Source: Hyphomicrobiales bacterium | Lineage (GTDB): Bacteria; Pseudomonadota; Alphaproteobacteria; Rhizobiales; NORP267 | DNA: 6,709 bases | Direction of reading: 5' to 3' | Assembly (NCBI GenBank): GCA_016764455.1 | Contig: JAESRU010000148.1 | Span: 8,443 to 15,151 of the forward strand | Part shown: one piece after another, positions 1-5,926 of the stretch | How positions within the stretch are numbered: the stretch's first letter is position 1 | Layout of the letters: every line of letters starts with the position of its first letter | Position numbers and translations under genes: made by a program | Notes under the pieces: generated by a model | The model's input: only the letters and a program-made list of their open reading frames with translations | The model's database searches: none | What the model was told of the DNA's origin: nothing

Positions 1-734
1 CGCGCAAGGGCGGCAGGGACCGACACCAGAATTCGTTTGCGTCCGGTCGCAGCAATGGCCCGTTCGACCATATCGTGCATGGTAACGGTTTCCGGCCCGC
101 CAAGTTCATAAATGCCTTTGCCATCTGCCAGAGTTTGCACCATTGCTTCGGCAACGTCACCGACAAATACCGGCTGAAATTTTGTTTCAGACCCAACCAC
201 TGGAAATATTGGCGTCATCCGCGCAAGGCCCGCAAACGTATTGAACAAATTATCGCCGGGGCCGTAAATCACCGACGGGCGTAAAATTACCGCATCAGGA
301 TAGGCCGCCAGGGCACCCGCCTCGCCGGCTGCTTTGGAGCGGGCATAATGGGCATCGGATTCAGTATCTGCGCCAATTGAAGACATATGCACCAGGCGCG
401 ATACGCCTGCGGCTTCAGAGGCTCTTGCGACCGCGCGGGCGCCAAAATCATGAATAACATCGAACCGCTGTTGGCCTGACTGGAACAGAATACCCACCAA
501 ATTGATGACGCCCCAGGCATTGTTGACCGCGGCATCGATGCTGGCGCGGTTGCGCAAATTGGCCTGGATCATTTTGATCTGGCCAACGCCGCCGAGCGGC
601 TGCAAATGTCCCGCAAGGTCCGGGCGGCGCACGGCAACCCGGATGCGATATCCCTGGCGCGCCAGCTTGGCGACAACCTGACGGCCGACAAATCCCGAAC
701 CACCAAAAACCGTTACCAGCTTGTCGCTGCTCAT
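1..734 (-). CDS. NAD(P)-binding SDR, complex I NDUFA9 subunit family (5' part; gene runs off the left edge)
   Basis: The reverse strand reads open from an ATG at 734-732 to the window edge, giving 244 residues and no stop. The N-terminus is a Rossmann fold: beta strand KLVTVF (5-10), then the dinucleotide-binding GGSGFVG (11-17). Further on are the HMSS segment (116-119), Y130-x3-K134 in the catalytic YxxxK position, LRPSVIYGPGD (151-161) and QPVFVGDVAEA (187-197). This pattern matches atypical/extended SDRs related to the NDUFA9 subunit of respiratory complex I. Bacterial members are annotated as NAD-dependent epimerase/dehydratase-like proteins; their true substrate is generally unknown and some may act in quinone or complex I biology. 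The family is usually about 310-330 residues, so roughly 70-80 C-terminal residues are missing here. The start is supported by a strong Shine-Dalgarno (AGGAAGGG) 6 nt upstream. Family call is firm; exact function is not. Confidence 0.9.
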   Translation of the reverse strand, partial: MSSDKLVTVFGGSGFVGRQVVAKLARQGYRIRVAVRRPDLAGHLQPLGGVGQIKMIQANLRNRASIDAAVNNAWGVINLVGILFQSGQQRFDVIHDFGARAVARASEAAGVSRLVHMSSIGADTESDAHYARSKAAGEAGALAAYPDAVILRPSVIYGPGDNLFNTFAGLARMTPIFPVVGSETKFQPVFVGDVAEAMVQTLADGKGIYELGGPETVTMHDMVERAIAATGRKRILVSVPAALA

Positions 735-740
735 GAGAGA

Positions 741-748
741 CCCTTCCT
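741..748 (-). promoter_or_regulatory. Ribosome binding site of the NDUFA9-like SDR gene
   Basis: On the reverse strand AGGAAGGG lies 6 nt before the ATG at 734. It fixes the start of a gene whose far end lies outside the window. Confidence 0.75.
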
Positions 749-916
749 CGTGAAATACAAACTTATGAAATTCAAACCGCAAAACCCGCTCTGGACGCGG
801 CTAGCTCCGATAGAAAATATCCGGTTCGAATCATTCTGTACAGGTATCTAACCGCATGACCCCTTCATTTTACACCAATTCCGCAAACAATTGCTGGCGC
901 AAAAGCCATATGCGCG

Positions 917-945
917 TTGACAATGTAGATTAAGCTACTTATCCA
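917..945 (+). promoter_or_regulatory. Sigma-70-type promoter candidate for tRNA-Leu (and possibly rnd)
   Basis: A perfect TTGACA -35 box (917-922) is followed after 17 bp by TATCCA (940-945), a weak -10 matching only at the TAT. Transcription would begin near 952, leaving a leader of only a few bases before the mature tRNA end at 956. The spacer contains an imperfect dyad, GTAG at 925-928 with CTAC at 935-938. The location and the -35 are good; the -10 is the weak point. Confidence 0.5.
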
Positions 946-955
946 TCGCCGTTAT

Positions 956-1042
956 GCCCAGGTGGCGGAATTGGTAGACGCGCTGCGTTCAGGTCGCAGT
1001 GGCCGCAAGGCCGTGGAAGTTCGAGTCTTCTCCTGGGCACCA
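956..1042 (+). tRNA. tRNA-Leu, anticodon CAG (reads CUG)
   Basis: An 87-nt class II tRNA with CCA encoded in the DNA (1040-1042). The acceptor stem pairs GCCCAGG (956-962) with CCTGGGC (1032-1038). The D-arm region is GCGGAATTGGTAGACGCG. The anticodon stem CTGCG (983-987)/CGCAG (995-999) encloses loop TTCAGGT, with anticodon CAG at 990-992. The long variable arm is a GGCC/GGCC stem (1001-1004 with 1009-1012) capped by a GCAA tetraloop, as expected for leucine tRNAs. The T arm is GGAAG-TTCGAGT-CTTCT with one G-U pair. All parts are intact, so I read it as functional. Confidence 0.96.
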
Positions 1043-1063
1043 TTTGCAGGTTTTTCAGCCATC

Positions 1064-1069
1064 GAGAGG
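1064..1069 (+). promoter_or_regulatory. Ribosome binding site of the RNase D gene
   Basis: GAGAGG lies 7 nt before the ATG at 1077. It decides the start: an in-frame GTG-type start at 999 would lie inside the tRNA gene and has no such site. Confidence 0.7.
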
Positions 1070-1076
1070 CCAAACC

Positions 1077-1688
1077 ATGACCATCATTCTGCATAAAGGC
1101 GATTTGCCGGACGGTCTGGACCTCGGCGCTTCCGTTGCCATTGATACCGAAACCCTCGGACTTCACCCCCATCGTGACCGGTTATGCCTGGTGCAATTGT
1201 CGGCTGGTGACGGAGATGCCCATCTGGTCCAAATCCCGGCCGATAATATTGATGCTCCGAACCTGCGTCGGCTGATCGATGATCAGGCCATACTGAAAAT
1301 ATTTCATTTTGGCCGGTTCGATATCGCCATGCTCAACACATATCTCGGCACCGATTGCCGCCCGGTTTTCTGCACCAAGATCGCATCCCGTCTGACCCGA
1401 ACCTATACTGACCGTCATGGCCTCAAAGATCTGTGCCGGGAAATGCTCGGGGTTGATTTGTCCAAGGCGCAACAAAGTTCTGACTGGGGCGCTGAGACCC
1501 TGAGCAAAGAGCAACAAACATATGCCGCCTCTGATGTGCTTCATCTGCACGATTTGAAAAAGATATTTGTAGCCCGGCTGGCGCGCGAAAACCGCACCGA
1601 ATTGGCGCAATCATGCTTTGATTTCCTACCGACCCGCGCTGCAATCGACCTTGCAGGATGGCCGGATGAGGATATTTTCTCCCACTGA
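1077..1688 (+). CDS. rnd: Ribonuclease D-type 3'-5' exonuclease, single-domain form
   Basis: A 203-residue protein. RNase D trims the 3' ends of tRNA precursors and other small RNAs in the cytoplasm using two metal ions. All DEDDy motifs are visible: Exo I IDTETLGL with D23 and E25; Exo II HFGRFD with D82; Exo III Y149-AAS-D153. Conserved RNase D segments are FCTKIASRLTRTY (98-110), HGLKDLC (114-120) and LSKAQQSSDWGAETLSKEQ (128-146). Unlike E. coli RNase D (about 375 residues) it has no HRDC domains and ends shortly after the nuclease fold. This short form is common in alphaproteobacteria, so it is not a truncation. It starts 34 nt after tRNA-Leu in the same direction and could share its transcript. 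The Shine-Dalgarno at 1064-1069 sets the start. Confidence 0.93.
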   Translation: MTIILHKGDLPDGLDLGASVAIDTETLGLHPHRDRLCLVQLSAGDGDAHLVQIPADNIDAPNLRRLIDDQAILKIFHFGRFDIAMLNTYLGTDCRPVFCTKIASRLTRTYTDRHGLKDLCREMLGVDLSKAQQSSDWGAETLSKEQQTYAASDVLHLHDLKKIFVARLARENRTELAQSCFDFLPTRAAIDLAGWPDEDIFSH

Positions 1689-1821
1689 TATTTGTGTGCT
1701 AGAAATGCGATAGCAATTAGGACTGCTCGTGCCGCAAAATATTCATATTCTTGCGACAAACATGGGACGATATTTATCGGTACCCGAATGCTTTCAGTAA
1801 AAGGCATGACAAGAGGTCAGT
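1689..1821 (+). other. Gap between rnd and lptC with a dyad and possible promoter elements
   Basis: No gene is supported in these 133 bp. A near-perfect inverted repeat CGATA-TT-TATCG lies at 1768-1779, flanked by GGG (1764-1766) and CCC (1783-1785). An extended -10-like TGC-TAGAAA occurs at 1697-1705, just after rnd, with no clear -35. The direct repeat ATATTC-ATATTC is near 1739-1750. The lptC Shine-Dalgarno is at 1811-1816. A promoter for the lpt genes could lie here, but I cannot fix one with confidence. Confidence 0.4.
1811..1816 (+). promoter_or_regulatory. Ribosome binding site supporting a TTG start for lptC
   Basis: AAGAGG is followed 5 nt later by TTG at 1822. In the same frame a TGA stop occurs at 1807-1809 and there is no ATG or GTG between it and 1822, so this site decides the start. 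Confidence 0.65.
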
Positions 1822-2514
1822 TTGGCAATCGCAGACAACGAAAACACAGAGAACGAAAATTGGATAGACGATAACCGCGAACGCGCTTTTGTGCTGGCGC
1901 GGCGCCATACCCGGTTTGTACGTGTCATGCGGCTGGCACTGCCCGCCCTCACTTTATTCATTTGTGGCGGGATAATCTATTTCAGTGGCCTTTTGACAAG
2001 CACACCGCCAACTTTCGAAATAACCAGCATTGGCATCAAAGACGGCACTTTGACTATGGAAAATGCGCGCCTTACCGGGGTCAATGAAGATAACCGCGCC
2101 TATGTGGTCAATGCAGATACGGCGTCACAGCAATTGTCCCAGCCAGATGTATTTGATCTTGATAATATCGATGCTCAAATCTCCGGCGGCGACGCGGCAT
2201 GGGCCAGCGTTGAAGCTGATAGAGGGCAGTATGATCGCGAGCAAGAAACACTTCGGCTGGAACAGGATGTGCATGTTCTGTCTGGTGACGGATATGATGT
2301 GCAGCTTGAATCTGCGTTTGTGGATTTGAAGGCCGGGACGGTTGTCTCCGACGACCCGGTCGAAGTTCAGATGATGAATGGCACTGTAAACGCCCAGGGC
2401 CTCGAGATAAGCAATAACGGCCAGACGATTCGATTTTTCAATGGCGTCTCGTTGAATTTCACGCCGGGCGGCACTGATAAAAATTCAGAAACAAGTGACA
2501 TTGGCGATGAATAG
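1822..2514 (+). CDS. lptC: LPS export system protein LptC, inner-membrane anchored
   Basis: A 230-residue protein that links the LptBFG transporter to the periplasmic LptA bridge. The N-terminal about 37 residues are charged and cytoplasmic (DDNRERAFVLARRHTRFVRVMR). A single membrane segment follows at about 38-58 (LALPALTLFICGGIIYFSGLL, one residue over the N-terminal flank excluded). The periplasmic part carries family features: LTMENARLTGVNEDNRAY (77-94), W127 in the DAAWASVEADRG stretch, a repeated beta pattern through YDREQETLRLEQDVHVLSGDGYD, and SDDPVE (176-181) before the closing GQTIRFFNGVSLNF strand. It starts with TTG behind a good Shine-Dalgarno. Its last 8 bases overlap the lptA ATG, so translation is probably coupled. 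Length is slightly above the roughly 190 residues of E. coli LptC but usual for alphaproteobacteria. Identity rests on topology, these motifs and position before lptA-lptB. Confidence 0.9.
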   Translation: MAIADNENTENENWIDDNRERAFVLARRHTRFVRVMRLALPALTLFICGGIIYFSGLLTSTPPTFEITSIGIKDGTLTMENARLTGVNEDNRAYVVNADTASQQLSQPDVFDLDNIDAQISGGDAAWASVEADRGQYDREQETLRLEQDVHVLSGDGYDVQLESAFVDLKAGTVVSDDPVEVQMMNGTVNAQGLEISNNGQTIRFFNGVSLNFTPGGTDKNSETSDIGDE

Positions 2515-3028
2515 AATTTCGCATTTTTTGTTGGCGGCCTTGATGCTGGCCTTCATCTCTCTTCCTGTTGCAACGGTTGCCGCGCAGGGAATGTCGGAAA
2601 TGTTTTCGGGATTTTCGTCTAATTCCGGCAAGGAAATCAATATTACTGCAGACAGTCTCGAAGTTGACGATTCGCGAAATACCGCCACATTTCGTGGCAA
2701 CGTGAAGGTTGTGCAGGGGGACGTGACCCTGAATACGGCAATTCTCAAGGTTGATTATATTGAGAGCGCCAATGGCTCCAGTCAGGAAATTGACCAGATG
2801 GAAGCCTCGGGCAGTGTGGTGGTTAGCTCTGGCAGCAATACGTTGACCGGCGACCGGGCGCTTTTTGAAATGCTCCGGCAATTTATTACGGTCACCGGCA
2901 ACGTGGTGATCTCGCAGGGAGACAATGTCCTTAGGGGATCGAAACTGGTGATCAATCTGATTGAAAACACAACCCATCTTGAGGGCGGCCGCGTTCAAGG
3001 CAGTTTCATGCCCAGACGCGCCAACTGA
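2507..3028 (+). CDS. lptA: LPS transport periplasmic protein LptA (OstA-like)
   Basis: A 173-residue protein forming the periplasmic beta-jellyroll bridge that carries LPS from LptC to LptD. A signal peptide is clear: basic MNRISH, a hydrophobic stretch 7-22, and VAA|Q with cleavage expected after A26. The LptA/OstA domain runs from about 43 to 168: INITADSLEVDD, then ATFRGNVKVVQGDVTL, QMEASGSVVVSSGSNTLTGD, FITVTGNVVISQGDNVLRGS and LEGGRVQGSF. These repeat the hallmark strand-turn pattern 'ADxLEVDD...A.F.GNV.V.QGD..L'. The ATG at 2507 overlaps the lptC stop by 8 nt. A GTG at 2495 in the same frame would add four residues (MTLA); neither start has a strong Shine-Dalgarno, so coupling to lptC is likely and the exact start is uncertain. 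Confidence 0.9.
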   Translation: MNRISHFLLAALMLAFISLPVATVAAQGMSEMFSGFSSNSGKEINITADSLEVDDSRNTATFRGNVKVVQGDVTLNTAILKVDYIESANGSSQEIDQMEASGSVVVSSGSNTLTGDRALFEMLRQFITVTGNVVISQGDNVLRGSKLVINLIENTTHLEGGRVQGSFMPRRAN

Positions 3029-3083
3029 CAATCAAGGCATGGCCGGGCATGGTAGGACATAGCCAGACCCGGTAATATATCTC

Positions 3084-3092
3084 TGCTATAAT
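3084..3092 (+). promoter_or_regulatory. Extended -10 promoter candidate for lptB-rpoN
   Basis: TGC directly followed by a perfect TATAAT (3087-3092) makes an extended -10 element. The -35 region at 17 bp spacing is poor (CAGACC, 3064-3069), which extended -10 promoters tolerate. Transcription would start near 3099, about 60 nt before the lptB ATG, and would put the 3105-3133 stem-loop in the transcript's 5' leader. A separate promoter in front of lptB would let lptB, rpoN and possibly ptsN be expressed apart from lptC and lptA. Confidence 0.5.
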
Positions 3093-3104
3093 CAACGCAT
3101 GAAT

Positions 3105-3133
3105 CGTGGTTGATTCACCAAAAATTAACCACG
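3105..3133 (+). promoter_or_regulatory. Eleven-bp stem-loop in the lptB leader
   Basis: Bases 3105-3115 (CGTGGTTGATT) pair with 3123-3133 (AATTAACCACG): ten Watson-Crick pairs and one G-U, with a 7-nt loop CACCAAA. No T-run follows, so it is not a standard intrinsic terminator. An alternative, mutually exclusive hairpin TGAATC/GATTCA (3100-3105 with 3112-3117) uses part of the same sequence. It may be an RNA leader structure or, as DNA, an operator dyad just downstream of the predicted start of transcription. Confidence 0.5.
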
Positions 3134-3159
3134 CGGCGTTGAATTGGAATCGTTGGACC

Positions 3160-4029
3160 ATGGTGAATATCTGGCCTTTTTCACGGCGCAAAGCCGAACC
3201 AGAGGAAGAACCGTTTTACGTTCCTCCTGAGGTTCACGTCGCCGCGCCGCCGGTCCATGTAGACCCTGTAGTTTCAATACCAGAGCCTGGCCCTGAGCCG
3301 AAAGCTGCTAGCTGGCTGGCGGTGCATGGGATCAGCAAGCAATTTGGTAACCGCGCCGTGGTAAGAGACGTAAGTCTTCGTGTCGCACGCGGGGAAGCGG
3401 TTGGTCTGTTGGGACCAAACGGGGCTGGCAAAACAACCGTATTTTATATGATTACGGGATTGCTGAAGGCGGATAGCGGACGGATTGAACTGGATGGACA
3501 TGATATTTCAGCGTCTCCCATGTATCGGCGGGCCCGGCTCGGGATCGGCTATTTGCCTCAGGAAGCGTCAATTTTTCGCGGGCTTTCGGTGGAAGCAAAT
3601 ATCCGTGCTGTCCTTGAAATTTCGGAACCCAACCGTCGCAAGCGCAATGAGCGCCTTGATGAATTGCTGGAAGAATTCAATATCACGCGGTTGCGGAAAT
3701 CACCTTCCATCGCCCTTTCAGGTGGTGAACGCCGCCGGGTCGAAATTGCCCGGGCTTTGGCGAGCAACCCGTCTTTCATGTTGCTGGACGAACCATTTGC
3801 CGGGGTCGATCCGATCGCGATCGGAGATATCCGCAATCTCGTTCGCCACCTTACCAAACGGGGCATTGGCGTGTTGATTACCGACCATAATGTACGCGAG
3901 ACGCTTGATCTGATTGATCGCGCCTACATCATTTATGAAGGCAGCGTCTTGATGGAAGGTACCCCGGACGAGATCATCAATAACCCCGATGTCCGGCGGT
4001 TATATCTCGGCGAACAATTCAGTCTTTAA
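3160..4029 (+). CDS. lptB: LPS export ABC transporter ATP-binding protein LptB
   Basis: A 289-residue cytoplasmic ATPase that powers extraction of LPS by LptFG. ABC motifs in order: Walker A GPNGAGKTT (85-93), Q-loop YLPQEASIF (Q134), signature LSGGERRRVEIARAL (186-200), Walker B FMLLDEP with catalytic E211, D-loop GVD (215-217) and switch H243 in LITDHNVRETL. The stretches YMITGLLKADSG, LGIGYLPQEASIFRGLSVE and the ending RRLYLGEQF are typical of LptB. The first about 50 residues are an extra acidic, proline-rich tail before the ATPase domain, which is why it exceeds the roughly 240 residues of E. coli LptB. The ATG at 3160 is preferred over a GTG at 3106, because the latter lies in a stem-loop close to the predicted transcription start. 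rpoN follows after 30 nt. Confidence 0.93.
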   Translation: MVNIWPFSRRKAEPEEEPFYVPPEVHVAAPPVHVDPVVSIPEPGPEPKAASWLAVHGISKQFGNRAVVRDVSLRVARGEAVGLLGPNGAGKTTVFYMITGLLKADSGRIELDGHDISASPMYRRARLGIGYLPQEASIFRGLSVEANIRAVLEISEPNRRKRNERLDELLEEFNITRLRKSPSIALSGGERRRVEIARALASNPSFMLLDEPFAGVDPIAIGDIRNLVRHLTKRGIGVLITDHNVRETLDLIDRAYIIYEGSVLMEGTPDEIINNPDVRRLYLGEQFSL

Positions 4030-4059
4030 GACAAACAGGATTACAGGCACAGACCGAAC

Positions 4060-5613
4060 ATGGCGATTTCTCAAAAACTGCAAATAAGGCAGAGCCAGGG
4101 CCTGGTCATGACGCCGCAATTGCAGCAGGCGATCAAGCTGTTGCAATTTTCCCATCTTGAATTATCGAGCTATGTAGAATCGGAAATTGAACGCAACCCG
4201 CTGCTTGAAACTGATGACAACCCGGAAGGCGGTGCTGAACGGCGCCAGGAATCAGGGAACGAACAAGCCGCGGCTGACGAAAACAGCCCCGGCACAAATT
4301 CTGAGGGTAGCGGCGAAGACGTAGCCACCCTCCGGTTGGACGGTGCCGACAGCAACGCCACCACCACGCTTGATTCTGATTACGACAATGATTTTTCCGA
4401 TGATACGCCAGCAACTTCACAACCCCAGGCAACGGAATTTCAAGATAGTGGCTGGGCCAATATGGGTGCCGGGAGCCCCGGCGGGTTTGATACCCGTGAT
4501 TTTGATTCCCAGAGCCAGCTCACGGCCGAAAAAACCCTGCACGAACATCTCTCCGATCAGATGCATCTGGTAATTTTTGATCCGGCTGAGCGATTGATCG
4601 CCCAGCATCTGATCGATGGGGTCGATGATACCGGTTATATGCGGCTCAATATCGATAATCTTGCCGAGCGCCTCGGTGCACCGGCCACAATGATTAAAGA
4701 AACTTTGGGTACGTTGCAGGCTTTCGATCCGCCCGGCATTTGCGCCCGCGATCTGGCTGAATGCCTGACGATCCAGTTACGCGAAAAAGACCGTCTTGAT
4801 CCGGCCATGGAAATCCTTGTTGGCAATATGGAGCTGCTGGCGAAACGGGAATTGGCGCAACTCAAAGAGCTTTGCAAGGTGGACGACGAAGACCTTACCG
4901 ACATGATTTCCGAAATCCGGGACCTCAACCCCAAGCCCGGCGATAGTTTTGGCCCGCACCTGATGCAACCGGTTATCCCGGATATTTTTGTGCGCGCCCG
5001 CCCTGACGGCTCGTGGCATATCGAACTGAATACAGAAACCCTGCCCCGGGTTCTGGTCAACAAGCAATACCATGCCAGCGTTTCCGGCACTGCGCGCTCG
5101 GATGACGAAAAGAACTTTATTGCCGATTGCCTGCAAAATGCCAACTGGCTGGTTAAAAGCCTGGACCAGCGGGCGCGTACCATATTGAAAGTCGGGTCTG
5201 AAATTATTCGCCAGCAAGATGGTTTTCTGGCTTACGGCGTCCAGCACTTACGGCCCCTTACCTTGAAGATGGTTGCGGACGCGATTGAGATGCACGAATC
5301 GACTGTGAGCCGGGTCACCACAAATAAATACATGGCGACCCCGCGCGGCATTTTTGAATTGAAATATTTTTTCACCTCCGCGATCCAGTCCGCAGACGGT
5401 GGCGACGCCCATTCGGCAGAAGCCGTGCGCCACAGAATCCGCAAGATGATAAACGAGGAAAGCCTGGACGGTATTCTCTCGGATGATCAGGTCGTCAGGA
5501 TATTGCAAGCGGAAGGCATCGATATTGCCAGGCGCACGGTGGCGAAATATCGCGAATCTCTCCGTATCCCCTCATCAATCCAACGCCGGCGCGAGAAAAA
5601 ACAGGCGCTTTGA
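4060..5613 (+). CDS. rpoN: RNA polymerase sigma-54 factor RpoN
   Basis: A 517-residue sigma factor that directs RNA polymerase to -24/-12 promoters and needs AAA+ activators to open DNA; it typically controls nitrogen assimilation, fixation and motility genes. Region I (1-50) has the glutamine- and leucine-rich activator-contact sequence: QIRQSQGLVMTPQLQQAIKL, then LLQFSHLELSSYVESEIERNPLLE in shorter parts. Region II (about 51-150) is a long, acidic linker rich in D, E, S, T and G. The core-binding domain spans about 155-345 (IDGVDDTGYM, LQAFDPPGICARDLAECL, DLNPKPG). The helix-turn-helix is about 400-438 (TLKMVADAIEMHESTVSRVT, then KYMATPRGIFELKYFF). The RpoN box ARRTVAKYRE is at 490-499 and reads the -24 element. 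All expected parts are intact. The site before the ATG is weak (CAGGATTACAGG), so coupling to lptB, 30 nt upstream, may help translation. Confidence 0.97.
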   Translation: MAISQKLQIRQSQGLVMTPQLQQAIKLLQFSHLELSSYVESEIERNPLLETDDNPEGGAERRQESGNEQAAADENSPGTNSEGSGEDVATLRLDGADSNATTTLDSDYDNDFSDDTPATSQPQATEFQDSGWANMGAGSPGGFDTRDFDSQSQLTAEKTLHEHLSDQMHLVIFDPAERLIAQHLIDGVDDTGYMRLNIDNLAERLGAPATMIKETLGTLQAFDPPGICARDLAECLTIQLREKDRLDPAMEILVGNMELLAKRELAQLKELCKVDDEDLTDMISEIRDLNPKPGDSFGPHLMQPVIPDIFVRARPDGSWHIELNTETLPRVLVNKQYHASVSGTARSDDEKNFIADCLQNANWLVKSLDQRARTILKVGSEIIRQQDGFLAYGVQHLRPLTLKMVADAIEMHESTVSRVTTNKYMATPRGIFELKYFFTSAIQSADGGDAHSAEAVRHRIRKMINEESLDGILSDDQVVRILQAEGIDIARRTVAKYRESLRIPSSIQRRREKKQAL

Positions 5614-5662
5614 TGCCAACACGTGTGGATATCATATTCCCGATGAAACTGTGCAAACTGCA

Positions 5663-5691
5663 TTGACAGGGTGGCTGGCTGGTCATAGGTT
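5663..5691 (+). promoter_or_regulatory. Sigma-70-type promoter candidate upstream of ptsN (distal)
   Basis: A perfect TTGACA (5663-5668) and, after 17 bp, TAGGTT (5686-5691), which keeps the important T1, A2 and T6 of the -10 consensus. It begins about 50 bp after the rpoN stop and would give a ptsN leader of roughly 235 nt. Confidence 0.4.
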
Positions 5692-5821
5692 CCGGCCCGC
5701 ACAATATCAAACAGTACAAGTTCAGTATTTGCGGCAAATCCGATTGGCCGCAGCAGACCGGTTTGATCAATAGTTTGAATTTTCGGCCTGTGGATGAATG
5801 GAATTGTGATTGTCATATGGA

Positions 5822-5850
5822 TTGGGCAACCGGGCTGAATATGCTAGATA
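5822..5850 (+). promoter_or_regulatory. Extended -10 promoter candidate upstream of ptsN (proximal)
   Basis: TTGGGC (5822-5827), 17 bp, then TAGATA (5845-5850) preceded by TGC (5842-5844), giving an extended -10. Start would be near 5857, leaving a leader of about 78 nt. The same TGC-TA extended -10 style is seen before lptB. Confidence 0.4.
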
Positions 5851-5921
5851 TATCCAACTTGGTTGCACCTTTAAAACTGTTTCAATGCCCCTCGCAAGGG
5901 CGGTAGGTTTGGACGCATAAC

Positions 5922-5926
5922 AGGAA
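5922..5926 (+). promoter_or_regulatory. Ribosome binding site of ptsN
   Basis: AGGAA lies 8 nt before the ATG at 5935, good spacing for efficient initiation. Confidence 0.7.

Larger units (their letters stand above)
735..955. other. Divergent intergenic spacer between the SDR gene and tRNA-Leu
   Basis: This 221-bp stretch separates two outward-reading units. It carries the SDR Shine-Dalgarno at 741-748 and a tRNA promoter candidate at 917-945. Short plus-strand reading frames here are antisense continuations from the SDR gene and show no family resemblance. I could not identify a convincing minus-strand promoter for the SDR gene. A TAAAAT-like box at 872-867 on the minus strand has no -35 partner at normal spacing. 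Confidence 0.6.
3029..3159 (+). other. lptA-lptB gap with promoter and stem-loop leader
   Basis: These 131 bp break an otherwise tight lpt cluster. They hold an extended -10 element (3084-3092), a long perfect stem-loop (3105-3133), two GANTC sites (3101-3105 and 3112-3116) with a third at 3146-3150, and a weak GGAA (3145-3148) ahead of the lptB ATG. An upstream GTG at 3106 in the lptB frame exists but lies within the stem and has no ribosome binding site. Confidence 0.55.

Noticed and set aside
3..17. Repeat CGCAAGGGCGG-AGG shared with 5893-5907
   Set aside because: Only about 15 bases match, one copy lies inside a coding region, and nothing links the two places; likely chance.
867..872. 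TAAAAT -10 box on the minus strand for the SDR gene
   Set aside because: No acceptable -35 hexamer lies 16-18 bp upstream, and it is more than 130 bp from the start codon.
999..1076. N-terminal extension of RNase D starting at 999
   Set aside because: The extension would be translated from inside the tRNA-Leu gene. The ATG at 1077 has a proper ribosome binding site and gives the usual family N-terminus.
2459..3031. Long minus-strand reading frame (190 codons) covering lptA
   Set aside because: It is antisense to a clear LptA with signal peptide and domain pattern. Its protein has no family features and no ribosome binding site was evident.
3106..3159. N-terminal extension of LptB from GTG 3106
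   Set aside because: No ribosome binding site, the codon lies in a strong stem a few bases from the predicted transcript start, and the 18 added residues show no feature.
4635..5183. Minus-strand reading frame of 182 codons within rpoN
   Set aside because: It lies wholly antisense to intact RpoN core-binding sequence, and its serine/arginine-rich protein is a typical shadow composition.
5487..5816. Minus-strand frames across the rpoN end and the gap (109 and 91 codons)
   Set aside because: They overlap the conserved RpoN box region in antisense, show no recognised motif and start without a clear Shine-Dalgarno.
5853..5870. Possible sigma-54 promoter near TTGCA upstream of ptsN
   Set aside because: The bases at the -24 position are not GG at the required spacing, so the -24/-12 pattern fails.
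5887..5901. GCCC...GGGC hairpin as a terminator before ptsN
   Set aside because: The stem is only 4 bp and no T-run follows, so it is not an intrinsic terminator.
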